Source: Sulfurimonas sp. GWF2_37_8
GTDB lineage: Bacteria; Campylobacterota; Campylobacteria; Campylobacterales; Sulfurimonadaceae
Assembly: GCA_001829625.1 (NCBI GenBank)
Contig: MIBW01000100.1
Coordinates: 1 to 45,670, forward strand
Direction of reading: 5' to 3'
DNA length: 45,670 nucleotides
Part shown: positions 10,172 to 20,206 of the stretch, one piece after another
Numbering within the stretch: the first letter of the stretch is position 1
How the letters are laid out: every line of letters starts with the position of its first letter
Program-made: the position numbers and the translations under genes
Notes under the pieces: model-generated
Databases searched by the model: none
Seen by the model: only the letters and a program-made list of their open reading frames with translations
Told to the model about the DNA's origin: nothing

Positions 10172-12348
10172 AATATGATGTAAAAGTAGAGTTGAGAAAT
10201 AGAGTCGAAGAGTACTCTTTTGGGTATGTAGCAAAGCAGGCAAACGGTGCAGCATGGCTTAAATCGGGTAATACTGTTATCCTAGCTACAATAGTTATAG
10301 ATGAAACAGAAATAGTAAAAGATGATTTTTTACCTTTGACAGTTCAGTATATAGAAAAAAGTTATGCAGCAGGAAAGATTCCAGGTGGTTTTTTCAAACG
10401 CGAAACAAAACCAAGTGATTTTGAGACGCTTACTTCTCGTATCGTCGATCGTTCTCTCCGTCCACTTTTTCCGAAAGGCTTTGGCTACCCGACACAGATT
10501 ACTATTATGGTGTTTAGTGCGGATAAAGACGCTGATTTGCAAATATTGGCACTAAACGCAGCTTCTGCGGCACTTTATGTTTCTGATATAGATATCAACC
10601 GTTGTGTTTCTGCTGTACGAGCTTCAAAAATAGATAGAGCGCTTGTGCTCAATCCTACTTTGCCAGAACTCAAAAATGCAACACTTGATCTTTATCTCTC
10701 AGGTACAAACAGCGAACTTTTGATGATAGAAATGCGAAGTATAGGTGGAGCAGATATAGATATGACAGATGCGTATATTGATCCGATGCTTGATCCAACA
10801 CTTGGGGCAAATATCATCTCCAAACACGTTTCAAACGCAATCAGTGAAGATGCCCTTATTGATGTATTTGCAAAAACGCAAGAAGTTCTTTTTGAGAGCA
10901 ATCTTGTCTATGAGGCTGCGTTTGCACGGTTTAAAAAAGCGACGATGCAGATAGAATATAAAGCACATAATATCAATGAAGCGATGCTCTCTTATATCAA
11001 AGAAAATCATATGGAGCAGATTCATGTAGCCATGAGTCAGATGGCAAAATCTGAGCGTTCAACAGCATTACGAGCTCTTAGAAAAAATATTTTAAATATA
11101 AAAGAAGAATGGGCAAATGTAGAAGATGAAGTTGCACTCAAAGATGCTATCGAAAAAGTAAAAAAAGAGCAGGTACGTTCACAAATTCTGACACAAAGAG
11201 TACGTGCAGACGGAAGAGTTTTAAATGAAGTAAGACCTATCACTATAGATACAAATGTGCTCCCAAGTGCTCATGCTTCATGTCTCTTCACTCGTGGTCA
11301 AACGCAGGCGCTTGTAATTCTTACAATGGGCGGGCCAAAAGATGCACAAATGTTTGAAGGTCTTACAGATGATGCAACGCAAAATGAAAGTTTTATGGTG
11401 CATTATAATTTTCCTGGTTTTTCTGTAGGTGAAGCTTCGCCTGTTATGGGCACAAAACGCCGTGAACTTGGACATGGAAATCTTGCAAAACGTGCACTTG
11501 AACCTATAGTAGATTTAGATGGACAGACTGTGCGTTTAGTTTCAGAAATTTTGGAATCCAATGGTTCTTCCTCAATGGCTACTGTTTGCGGAGGATATAT
11601 GGCACTTCGTGCAGCAGATATTGAGACAAGTGATACTATTGCAGGAATAGCAATGGGAATGGTAAGCGAAAATGGAAACTATGCGATTCTCTCAGATATT
11701 ATGGGACTTGAAGATCACGATGGAGATATGGATTTTAAAGTAACAGGCTCCAAAGAGGGTATCACAGCGATGCAAATGGATATCAAACTTGGCGGTATCT
11801 CTTTGGATATACTTAAAGAGGCTCTTTATCAGGCGAAAGAGGGACGAGCACATATTATTGATATCATGCAAGAAGCAGAAAAAGAGATAGCGTTTAATGA
11901 CGGTGTTTTACCGAGTGTAGATTTTTTCCATATTGATCCGGGTTTTATAGGTGAGATTATCGGTCAAGCTGGAAAAACGATAAGAGAAATAATAGAAAAA
12001 TTTGAAGTTGCAATTGATATAGACAAAAAAGATGGAAAAGTAAAAATAACTGGTAAGAATAAAGCAGGTGTTTTGGGAGCCAGAGATCATATTGAAGGAA
12101 TTGTAAATACTCCAAAACAAGCAAAAATCAAATACGAAGTTGGAGACAAGTATGAAGGAACTGTAAAAAAAATCGTTGATTTTGGTGCCTTTATCGAACT
12201 CCCAGATGGAACAGATGGACTTATCCATATCTCAAAAATCTCAGATGCTAGGGTAGAAAAGGTCTCAGATATTCTTAAAGAGGGAGAAAAGATAACTGTT
12301 GAGATCTTAGAATTTAAAGGTAACAAAATCTCTTTAGGTCGCGCATAG
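10168..12348 (+). CDS. pnp: polyribonucleotide nucleotidyltransferase
   Basis: Two RNase PH domains, KH (GQAGKTIREIIEKFEVAIDI) and S1 (GTVKKIVDFGAFIELPDGTDGLIHISKI). Confidence 0.97.
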   Translation: MKYDVKVELRNRVEEYSFGYVAKQANGAAWLKSGNTVILATIVIDETEIVKDDFLPLTVQYIEKSYAAGKIPGGFFKRETKPSDFETLTSRIVDRSLRPLFPKGFGYPTQITIMVFSADKDADLQILALNAASAALYVSDIDINRCVSAVRASKIDRALVLNPTLPELKNATLDLYLSGTNSELLMIEMRSIGGADIDMTDAYIDPMLDPTLGANIISKHVSNAISEDALIDVFAKTQEVLFESNLVYEAAFARFKKATMQIEYKAHNINEAMLSYIKENHMEQIHVAMSQMAKSERSTALRALRKNILNIKEEWANVEDEVALKDAIEKVKKEQVRSQILTQRVRADGRVLNEVRPITIDTNVLPSAHASCLFTRGQTQALVILTMGGPKDAQMFEGLTDDATQNESFMVHYNFPGFSVGEASPVMGTKRRELGHGNLAKRALEPIVDLDGQTVRLVSEILESNGSSSMATVCGGYMALRAADIETSDTIAGIAMGMVSENGNYAILSDIMGLEDHDGDMDFKVTGSKEGITAMQMDIKLGGISLDILKEALYQAKEGRAHIIDIMQEAEKEIAFNDGVLPSVDFFHIDPGFIGEIIGQAGKTIREIIEKFEVAIDIDKKDGKVKITGKNKAGVLGARDHIEGIVNTPKQAKIKYEVGDKYEGTVKKIVDFGAFIELPDGTDGLIHISKISDARVEKVSDILKEGEKITVEILEFKGNKISLGRA

Positions 12349-12491
12349 TTTAAACTAAAATTTAGAACAAGTTAACTATACTTCGACATCAATTTCAAGT
12401 AGGGAAATCTGAGCATTTATGTTTGGGTTGCTTCATTGTAAGATGAGGTTACGCTATCCGAAAGTTTTTGTAATAATTTCAGGAGATAACA

Positions 12492-12806
12492 ATGAAAAAA
12501 ATTCTTTTTTTAATGCTTGCATTAACTGTTGCTGCATTCGCTAATGATGGTGATGTTGCAAACCAAACTCTAAAAGCATACTCAATGATCGCTGCTGGTC
12601 TTGGTCTTGGTCTTGCTGCTTTAGGTGGAGCCATCGGTATGGGTCATACTGCTGCTGCAACTATCGCTGGTACTGCACGTAACCCAGGCTTAGGTGCTAA
12701 ACTTATGACTACGATGTTTATCGCTCTTGCGATGATCGAAGCTCAAGTTATTTATGCACTTGTAATTGCTCTTATAGCACTTTACGCAAACCCTTACTTA
12801 GGTTAA
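12492..12806 (+). CDS. atpE: F0F1 ATP synthase subunit c
   Basis: Signal-like N-terminus, then GLGLGLAALGGAIGMGHTAAATIAGTARNPG...MIEAQVIYALVIALI. Confidence 0.95.
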   Translation: MKKILFLMLALTVAAFANDGDVANQTLKAYSMIAAGLGLGLAALGGAIGMGHTAAATIAGTARNPGLGAKLMTTMFIALAMIEAQVIYALVIALIALYANPYLG

Positions 12807-12824
12807 TCCCAAAAGTAAACCCTC

Positions 12825-12860
12825 GCCAACCTTTCTTAGGTTGGCACATTTTACACCTTT
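12825..12860 (+). terminator. rho-independent terminator after atpE
   Basis: GCCAACCT-TTCTT-AGGTTGGC (12825-12845), then acattttacacctttttaa. Confidence 0.75.
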
Positions 12861-12869
12861 TTAATATAT

Positions 12870-12954
12870 GCGGCCGTGGTGGAACGGTAGACACGCTACC
12901 TTGAGGTGGTAGTGCCTTACGGGTGTGGGAGTTCAAATCTCCCCGGCCGCACCA
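12870..12954 (+). tRNA. tRNA-Leu(GAG), CCA encoded
   Basis: GCGGCCG acceptor pairs with CGGCCGC; anticodon loop CTTGAGG; class II variable arm; GTTCAAATC T-loop; 3' ACCA. Confidence 0.95.
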
Positions 12955-13049
12955 TCTTTATATCCAATCACAAAAATCTTCATTTCTTTACAAACAGCCT
13001 AAATTTTATCTTTATATTTTAACTTATTTCTTTTTTTACAAAAAGGTAC

Positions 13050-13071
13050 TATAATTAACATTAATAATTAT
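13050..13071 (+). promoter_or_regulatory. TATAAT -10 box overlapping inverted repeat ATAATTA-N7-TAATTAT
   Basis: TATAAT at 13050-13055; arms 13051-13057 and 13065-13071 are perfect inverted copies. Confidence 0.4.
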
Positions 13072-13129
13072 GTGATAGATTTTTGAGAATCATATTTATT
13101 TGATTTATAATCTTTTAGGAGTAATAAGG

Positions 13130-14956
13130 GTGAATATAAGTATTAAAAATAAAACACTCTTTTTTATCTCTTTTATCTTCGTTGTTTTTTCAGGTATTTT
13201 TTTAACTGTTATTTATTCTCAAACACAAAATAGGTTGGAACTTTTAGAGCTAGAACATTATGAAAATATAAAGTTCATGCATACAAAACTCACAAATAAA
13301 GAAATAGAATTTTATACAAATAGAATCAATGCAAATATAAACTCTAATGGAGTAAGAGAAGCACTTTTAGCTAAAGATGCTCAAAAGCTCTATGACATCT
13401 CACTTGGAAGATATACAACACTTAAAAATGAAAATCTTAATTTTATAAGTATGAATTTTTATACCTCTGATAGTAATTTACTTGTAGATATGAAATATCA
13501 AAAACTTTATGGTGAGAACGTAGCTAAAAACTTTAATTTATTACAGGAAGTGCAGAGTAGTAAAAAACTAATTAGTGGTTTTGAAGTGTTTGATAACACT
13601 TTGGCTTTTAGGATAATACAACCGATTTTTTCTAATAAAGAGTATATTGGAGCAATAGAATTTTCTATAGAACCGCAGTATATCCTCAATCAAATGGATG
13701 ATTATTATGGTGTGCAAGGTGTTTTATTTGTGCAAAGTCCAATAGTTTCAACGAAAGATCAAGTAAATCTCAATGGTTTTACGCTTGTCTATAATATACT
13801 TGATAGTTTAAAACTTTTAAATGGTATTAGTAACACATATAATTTTGAGACTATAAAAAAAATAGAGATAGATTTCAATGAAATTTATAGTGCATATTCT
13901 TTTGATATTAAAGATAAAGATGAAAATATTTTAGCAAAATTGATTTTTGCAAAAAATATAACAAAAGAAGTTCTTGACTCAAAAAAAGATCTTAATAATG
14001 TAGCTTTACTGCTTGTACTTGCACTTATTGTTACATTGATACTTGTAAACATCGGATTTAATAAAAGTATTAGAAAGCTTGAAAATAATTATGGAGATAT
14101 TAGTCAGTATAAAAGTTTAATAGATGGCAACCTTATAACACTTTCTACAGATTTACATGGAAATATTAAAGAAGTCAGTGATGCTTTTTGTAATTTAAGC
14201 CAGTTTAGCAAAACTGCGTTAGAGGAGATAAATATCAAATCGCTTTTACATTCGGATATTTCTAAAGAGGAGTACAGGATAATATTACAAACTTTAAAAG
14301 AGAAACTTTATTGGAGCGGTGAGATAAAACAAGAAAGGAAAAATGGAGATGTTTTTTGGGTTGATGTAAATATCCGACCAAAATTTAAAAAAAATAAAAT
14401 TGTAGGTTATGACACCGTGATGCATAATATCACCGAAAAAAAGATAAATGAAGAGCTTATGATAACAGATAGCCTGACGCAAATACATAATAGAAGATAT
14501 TTCAATGAGATACTGCCGCGTATGATAAATTCGGTAAAACGAGAAGGGGGTTTCCTTACTCTTGTTGTTTTGGACATAGATCATTTTAAAGAGTATAATG
14601 ATACATACGGGCATATAGAAGGAGACAATACTCTTGTTGATGTTGCTACAACAATTCATAATTCTCTTAAGCGTCCAGATGATTACAGCTTCAGACTGGG
14701 CGGAGAAGAATTTGCGCTTTTGTTTAAAAGTACAAGTAAAAATGATGCTAAAATAATTGTTGAAAGAATAAGACAAAACATTATTAGTCTTGAAATAAAA
14801 CATGAAAAAAATTCTACTTTGAAGATTGTGACCGCATCTTTTGGTGTAGTAACTCTCAGAAATGATGCTCTTGTTGATTGGGGAGCGATGTATAAATTGG
14901 CTGATGACAAAATGTATATGGCAAAAAAAAGTGGTAGAAATACGATAGAGTTTTAA
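13130..14956 (+). CDS. membrane diguanylate cyclase (periplasmic sensor, TM, PAS, GGDEF)
   Basis: PAS-like GDVFWVDVNIRPKFKKNKIVGYDTVMHNITEKK; GGDEF domain RLGGEEFALLF; RPDD I-site 5 aa upstream; GTG at 13130 preceded by taggag fits better than the ORF-track start 13100. Confidence 0.9.
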   Translation: MNISIKNKTLFFISFIFVVFSGIFLTVIYSQTQNRLELLELEHYENIKFMHTKLTNKEIEFYTNRINANINSNGVREALLAKDAQKLYDISLGRYTTLKNENLNFISMNFYTSDSNLLVDMKYQKLYGENVAKNFNLLQEVQSSKKLISGFEVFDNTLAFRIIQPIFSNKEYIGAIEFSIEPQYILNQMDDYYGVQGVLFVQSPIVSTKDQVNLNGFTLVYNILDSLKLLNGISNTYNFETIKKIEIDFNEIYSAYSFDIKDKDENILAKLIFAKNITKEVLDSKKDLNNVALLLVLALIVTLILVNIGFNKSIRKLENNYGDISQYKSLIDGNLITLSTDLHGNIKEVSDAFCNLSQFSKTALEEINIKSLLHSDISKEEYRIILQTLKEKLYWSGEIKQERKNGDVFWVDVNIRPKFKKNKIVGYDTVMHNITEKKINEELMITDSLTQIHNRRYFNEILPRMINSVKREGGFLTLVVLDIDHFKEYNDTYGHIEGDNTLVDVATTIHNSLKRPDDYSFRLGGEEFALLFKSTSKNDAKIIVERIRQNIISLEIKHEKNSTLKIVTASFGVVTLRNDALVDWGAMYKLADDKMYMAKKSGRNTIEF

Positions 14957-15111
14957 AAAAATGAAATGACGCATAGAATAGATATTGCAAATCTTAAAGA
15001 AAAATAGGTTAAGAAAGCGAATTTTACTTTCGGCTTGGAAAAGGTATATAAAATGATAGAAAAATGTTTAAATAGACTTTTTGACGTAAAATCGCAAACA
15101 AAGGATAATAG

Positions 15112-16038
15112 ATGAAGATAGCAAATAATATTACAGAACTTATAGGAAATACTCCATTGGTGAGATTGAACACTCCTTCTGAACTAAGTGGCGCAACTAT
15201 TTTAGGTAAGTGTGAGTTTATGAATCCGACCAGTTCTGTCAAAGACAGAATTGGTTTTAATATGATAAGACGTGCACAAGAAGCAGGACTTATAAAACAT
15301 GACACAACTATTATTGAACCAACAAGTGGCAATACAGGTATAGCACTTGCAGCAAATTGCGCAGCACAAAATTTAAAGCTTATTTTGACTATGCCAGAAT
15401 CTATGAGTATTGAGAGACGTAATCTTCTTAAAGCACTTGGTGCAACACTTGTACTTACTCCTGCAGCCAAAGGTATGGGAGGTGCAATAGCCAAAGCTGA
15501 GGAGCTACAAAAAGAGATAGTAAATAGTATTATCCTGCAACAGTTTCAAAACAGCTCAAATCCTGAGATCCATACACTCACCACCGCAAGAGAGATTTTA
15601 AGAGATACGGAGAATAATATTGATGCATTTGTAGCTGCCGTAGGAACAGGAGGGACTCTCACTGGAACTTCACGCATTTTGAAAAAAGAGGTGGCTCATG
15701 TAGCTATTTTTGCTGTTGAGCCGGCTGCTTCTGCAATTTTGTCTGGAGAAGTCGCAGGACCACATATGATTCAAGGTATCGGCGCAGGATTTATACCTGA
15801 TATCCTTGACACGACTCTTTATAGCGAAGTTATTAAAGTTAGTAATGAAGATGCAATAGCAACAGCAAAAATGCTTGCGAGAAAAGAAGGTTTACTTGTG
15901 GGTATTTCTGCTGGGGCAAATGTCTGGGCAACAATGCAAGTTGCATCAAGAAAAGAGTTTCAAGGCAAGACACTCGTGACGATTTTATGTGACACTGGTG
16001 AGAGATATCTCAGTACAGCACTCTTTAGTGAAGCATAG
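15112..16038 (+). CDS. cysteine synthase (PLP-dependent)
   Basis: ITELIGNTPLVRLN, PTSSVKDRIG, EPTSGNTGIALA, GTGGTLTG, GISAGANVW; cysK versus cysM not distinguishable by eye. Confidence 0.95.
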   Translation: MKIANNITELIGNTPLVRLNTPSELSGATILGKCEFMNPTSSVKDRIGFNMIRRAQEAGLIKHDTTIIEPTSGNTGIALAANCAAQNLKLILTMPESMSIERRNLLKALGATLVLTPAAKGMGGAIAKAEELQKEIVNSIILQQFQNSSNPEIHTLTTAREILRDTENNIDAFVAAVGTGGTLTGTSRILKKEVAHVAIFAVEPAASAILSGEVAGPHMIQGIGAGFIPDILDTTLYSEVIKVSNEDAIATAKMLARKEGLLVGISAGANVWATMQVASRKEFQGKTLVTILCDTGERYLSTALFSEA

Positions 16039-16618
16039 TTTTTTTGAGACTATCAAAGCAAATGATGGTCAGATTTTTCATCTTGAGTACCATCAAAGAC
16101 GCTATGAGTCTGTACTCAAATCTTTTGGAATCACTGCGTTTAAGGATTTAAGAGAGTATCTTTCTCCTCCATCAAAAGGTTTGTTTAGATGCAAGTTGAT
16201 TTATGATGCAGCATCTACTGAGGTGGTTTATTATCCTTATGAAAAGAGAAATATACAAACACTGAAACTTGTAGTCAATGACACGATACAATACAAATTC
16301 AAAGCAACAGATAGAACGCAATTGGATATTTTATTTGCAAAACGCAGCGAGTGTGATGATGTACTTATCGTTCGTAATGGTCTTGTGAGTGACACTACTA
16401 TAGCAAACATTGCGTTTGAGTCTGAGGGTGTTTGGTACACTCCCAAAAAGCCTCTTTTGGAAGGAACAACACGTGCAAGACTGCTTGATGAGGGAAAACT
16501 TTTTGTGAGAGATATCGCAGTAGAGGATTTAAAAAATTATACTCGTGTTGCACTTTTGAATGCTATGATAGAATTTGATATAATTACGCAAGAAAACGCA
16601 GGGGAAATTATTTGTTAG
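16028..16618 (+). CDS. aminotransferase class IV / aminodeoxychorismate lyase-like
   Basis: HSFFETIKANDGQIFHLEYHQRR..., VSDTTIANIAFE, KPLLEGTTRARLLDEG; GTG at 16028 is the likely start, overlapping the cysteine synthase stop. Confidence 0.75.
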   Translation: MKHSFFETIKANDGQIFHLEYHQRRYESVLKSFGITAFKDLREYLSPPSKGLFRCKLIYDAASTEVVYYPYEKRNIQTLKLVVNDTIQYKFKATDRTQLDILFAKRSECDDVLIVRNGLVSDTTIANIAFESEGVWYTPKKPLLEGTTRARLLDEGKLFVRDIAVEDLKNYTRVALLNAMIEFDIITQENAGEIIC

Positions 16619-17067
16619 AACATGTAATAGAGAATAAAAATTTTGCTTCTATGATGAAGCGACATATCCAAGAGTTAATTATTCATTTTTTTGAGCAAGA
16701 ACAAAATTTTGGTATTTTATGTACAGTCGATGATGTAAGCTTTGACCCATTTTTACCAAAAAGTATTAAGTCTGAATTTCGTTCATTGACACTTTTCTTT
16801 TTAGCCGGCTACACTTTTGAGACAGCACGTCTTGAAGAAGATTGTCTGATATTTGAAGCAGGTTTTGGCTCTGATAATTTTGGGAGTGTGGTGACTGTGC
16901 CGTTGCTAAGCATCATGCAAGTTATCGTTGATGAAACGCCGGTGCTTATAAATTTGGCAAGATATAAAAAAGAGCAAAAAGTTAAAAAAGAGATAAATGA
17001 TGGCGGCGTTAAAAACTCAATGGATGCATTTTTATCAAATCCAGAAAATAAAAAGTTTTTAAAATAA
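16612..17067 (+). CDS. conserved hypothetical protein
   Basis: Continuous ORF (TTG start) overlapping the upstream gene by 7 nt; same strand, no recognised domain. Confidence 0.6.
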   Translation: MLEHVIENKNFASMMKRHIQELIIHFFEQEQNFGILCTVDDVSFDPFLPKSIKSEFRSLTLFFLAGYTFETARLEEDCLIFEAGFGSDNFGSVVTVPLLSIMQVIVDETPVLINLARYKKEQKVKKEINDGGVKNSMDAFLSNPENKKFLK

Positions 17068-17072
17068 GAGAA

Positions 17073-17102
17073 TTTTTCTCCCTTAAGAGAGAATTTTTTT
17101 AA
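17073..17102. terminator. possible bidirectional terminator between convergent genes
   Basis: aTTCTCccttaagaGAGAAttttttt: short inverted repeat with a 3' T-run on + and an A/T-rich opposite side. Confidence 0.45.
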
Positions 17103-17118
17103 AAGTGTCTAAAATCAG

Positions 17119-18021
17119 TTAAACCTTAGAAATTGCTAAAAGATAGTTGACAACATTGTCAACAAAGGCATCGTGTTTTTTTTCTTTGCTGTATGCAATG
17201 TAGAATTTTCTCTCTATTTTATAGTTTTTAAGTCTTGCTTCATAGAGTTTACCAGAGTTTACCTCTGATTCGATTACGTGGCGCGACATGATAGATACAA
17301 GTGGTCTTGCTGCATTTTTATCAGCATGCATGATGGACTCTTTGATAGAAGTTGGACTGCTTAATACACCGATAACATTAAAATTGCTGCACTGAACACC
17401 CATCTCTTCAAAAACTTCCGATGTCAGTTTTCTTGTATGTGAATTTTCATCACGACAAATCCAGTCAAACTCGAATAAATCATCTGCGTTTAGATGTTTT
17501 TTGAGCGGTTGATTTGAAAATACGACGAGTTCATCTTCAACCCATTCTCTATAAATAATGCCATCTCTAAATATTGGAGATTCGATAAGTGCGATATCTA
17601 TTTTTTTATCCTCGAGTGCGTCAATCATATCTGTGGATAAGCCTACAAACATATAAACTTCATTGTCTATACGTTTTTTGATTTCACCGAGATAATTTGG
17701 AAGAATATAGTTTCCAATCGCAAATGAAGCGCCCATGATAAATGTAAATTCTTTGTTGATAATTTTTAGAAGCTCTTTTTCACTACTTGCGATGGCTTTA
17801 TCTAGTCTATTTGCTATTCTAAAAAGATCTTCACCTTCTTTTGTAAGCAGGATGCCATTTTTCTTTCTTTCTACAATTTTTGTATCAAGATAATCTTCGA
17901 TAAATTTGATTTGCTGTGTTACAGCAGGTTGGGAAATACCCAGCTTTGCAGAAGCTTTAGAAAAACTTTTTTCTTTTACGACCATCAAAAATGTTTGCAA
18001 TTTTGCAAAATCTCTTAACAT
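17119..18021 (-). CDS. LysR family transcriptional regulator
   Basis: LQTFLMVVKEKSFSKASAKLGISQPAVTQQIKFIEDYLDTKIVER N-terminal wHTH. Confidence 0.93.
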   Translation of the reverse strand: MLRDFAKLQTFLMVVKEKSFSKASAKLGISQPAVTQQIKFIEDYLDTKIVERKKNGILLTKEGEDLFRIANRLDKAIASSEKELLKIINKEFTFIMGASFAIGNYILPNYLGEIKKRIDNEVYMFVGLSTDMIDALEDKKIDIALIESPIFRDGIIYREWVEDELVVFSNQPLKKHLNADDLFEFDWICRDENSHTRKLTSEVFEEMGVQCSNFNVIGVLSSPTSIKESIMHADKNAARPLVSIMSRHVIESEVNSGKLYEARLKNYKIERKFYIAYSKEKKHDAFVDNVVNYLLAISKV

Positions 18022-18139
18022 AATAATTCCTATAAGTAATATTGATAATAAAAGTATAACTCATAATTATAATTAATGCAATAGGTTTGTAATAATTTAC
18101 CCCTTTTAGGTTATAATAAAAATAAGTTAGAAAATATAT

Positions 18140-20206
18140 ATGAAAATAGTGGTTATTATGAAAAAAATATTTGATAGATTAAATGAGTCTCAAGCAAAAG
18201 CCGTAAGGCAGACTGAGGGTCCTGTTTTGATATTGGCAGGGGCTGGAAGCGGTAAAACGACTACTATAGTCTCAAGACTTGCATACTTGATAGAAGAGGT
18301 CGGGATACCTGCATCAAATACACTTACGCTGACCTTTACAAATAAAGCAGCCAAAGAGATGCGTGAGCGTTCTGCCGCTATGATAAGCCAGAGTGCATAT
18401 CCGCCACTTTTATGTACTTTTCATAAGTTTGGACTTCTTTTTTTAAAATTTAATATACATCTTTTGGGACGTGAAAATAATTTTGTAGTTATCGACAGTG
18501 ATGACAAAAAACGCATCATAAAAAAAATAAATGCAGAACTTGCTACACCACTTATAGCAAGTGAGATATCACGTTATAAAAATTCACTTCTTAGCCCAGA
18601 TGATGCTTATAAACAAGCAGAATTTTTTAACTATCAGCAAATAGCAAAGGTCTATGAAGCGTATGAGATTTATCTGCATGAAAATAATCTTGTCGATTTT
18701 GATGATTTGATTGCACTGACATATAAACTTCTCAAAGAAAACCCGAGTTTAGCGGAGCAGACATCTCAAAAATACCAATATATTATGATTGACGAATATC
18801 AAGATACAAATGAACTACAGCTTAAACTTGTCCAGATACTTTGTAAAACGCATAACAATATCTGTGTTGTTGGAGATGATGATCAGAGTATTTACGGATG
18901 GCGCGGGGCACATATTCGAAATATAATGGAGTTTGACAAAGATTTTGCCGGTACTTCTGTGTTTAAACTTGAGGAAAATTATCGTTCAAAAGAACAGATA
19001 CTCAAAGTTGCAAATGCTTTGATAGAACATAACCGTTCTCGTTTGGGTAAAACACTTCTTGCTACACGCGGAAGTGGAGATGATGTTGCCATTCTTAATT
19101 CTGGCGATGAAAATGAAGAAGCAAGAAAGATAGCGATAAATATCAAAAGGCTACTTGAATCGGGCATAAGTGCAAATGATATCGCGATACTGTATCGTGT
19201 AAATGTTTTAAGCCGTTCCATCGAAGAGGGACTCAACCGTGCGGGAATCGCTTATAAACTTGTTGGAGGTCTTAGATTTTATGATAGATCTGAAATCAAA
19301 GACCTTATATCTTATCTTCGTGTTATAACGAACCATCATGATGATTTTTCTTTTAAACGTATCGTCAATAAACCAAAACGCGGTCTTGGAAAAGCAAGTG
19401 TTGATAAACTTGAACTAGCAGCCCATGCGAAAGGTTCTTCTATGTATGAGTTCATCAAAGATGCTTCTGTTGAAGAACTTGAAACAATAGTCCGTAAAAA
19501 AAATGCACTCACACTCAAAGATTTTTTGCAAAAAATAGAATATGCAGCTCATGTAGCGGCGGAGTCAACATATGATTTTATTGATTTGCTAGAAGACTCT
19601 TTTGAACTCAAAAAGATTTATACAGGTATGCCTGATGAGATAGAGAGAGTTTTAAATATGGATGAATTTTACGGTTTGATGCGTGATTTTGTCAAAAAAA
19701 CACCTGAAGCAAGTATTGATGAATTTTTAAATGAGTTGACACTTCAGAGTGAGCAAGATCAAGTTGAGGGTGAAAGTATTTATATGATGAGTATCCACGC
19801 ATCAAAAGGTTTGGAGTTCAAGCATGTTTTTATTATAGGGCTAGAGGAAGGATTTTTGCCTTTGGTTGGTGATGGAAGCGACCTTGAAGAAGAGAGACGT
19901 CTTGGTTATGTCTCTTTCACTAGAGCAAAGGATACTTTGACACTTTCACATGTTGATAGCCGTTTTTATAAAGGTCGCAGAAGTGAACTGCAAAAGAGCA
20001 GATTTTTCAATGAAGCGGGACTTTGTGCAGGTTCATTGATAGTAGAGAAAAACACTGCGTTTAAGAAAGGTGATTTGGTACGCCATAAGATTTTTGGAAC
20101 AGGTAGAGTGACAGGCATAGGGAAATCAGGACGTGAATTTAAACTCAAAATTAATTTTGCTGGTACAACACGCGACATTTTGGCATCATTCGTTGAGAGA
20201 CTATGA
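18140..20206 (+). CDS. UvrD/Rep-type ATP-dependent DNA helicase
   Basis: LNESQAKAVRQTEGPVLILAGAGSGKTTTIVSRLAYL, DEYQDTN, GDDDQSIYGWRGA, SIHASKGLEFKHVF; alternative ATG at 18158. Confidence 0.96.
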   Translation: MKIVVIMKKIFDRLNESQAKAVRQTEGPVLILAGAGSGKTTTIVSRLAYLIEEVGIPASNTLTLTFTNKAAKEMRERSAAMISQSAYPPLLCTFHKFGLLFLKFNIHLLGRENNFVVIDSDDKKRIIKKINAELATPLIASEISRYKNSLLSPDDAYKQAEFFNYQQIAKVYEAYEIYLHENNLVDFDDLIALTYKLLKENPSLAEQTSQKYQYIMIDEYQDTNELQLKLVQILCKTHNNICVVGDDDQSIYGWRGAHIRNIMEFDKDFAGTSVFKLEENYRSKEQILKVANALIEHNRSRLGKTLLATRGSGDDVAILNSGDENEEARKIAINIKRLLESGISANDIAILYRVNVLSRSIEEGLNRAGIAYKLVGGLRFYDRSEIKDLISYLRVITNHHDDFSFKRIVNKPKRGLGKASVDKLELAAHAKGSSMYEFIKDASVEELETIVRKKNALTLKDFLQKIEYAAHVAAESTYDFIDLLEDSFELKKIYTGMPDEIERVLNMDEFYGLMRDFVKKTPEASIDEFLNELTLQSEQDQVEGESIYMMSIHASKGLEFKHVFIIGLEEGFLPLVGDGSDLEEERRLGYVSFTRAKDTLTLSHVDSRFYKGRRSELQKSRFFNEAGLCAGSLIVEKNTAFKKGDLVRHKIFGTGRVTGIGKSGREFKLKINFAGTTRDILASFVERL

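Noticed and set aside
14294-14974. 226-aa minus-strand ORF antisense to the diguanylate cyclase
   Set aside because: Phe/Ile/Tyr-rich translation typical of antisense to AT-rich coding DNA; the GGDEF gene on + is unambiguous
18022-18139. Possible LysR binding site between the divergent LysR and helicase genes
   Set aside because: AT-rich partial palindromes only; no T-N11-A site clearly better than background
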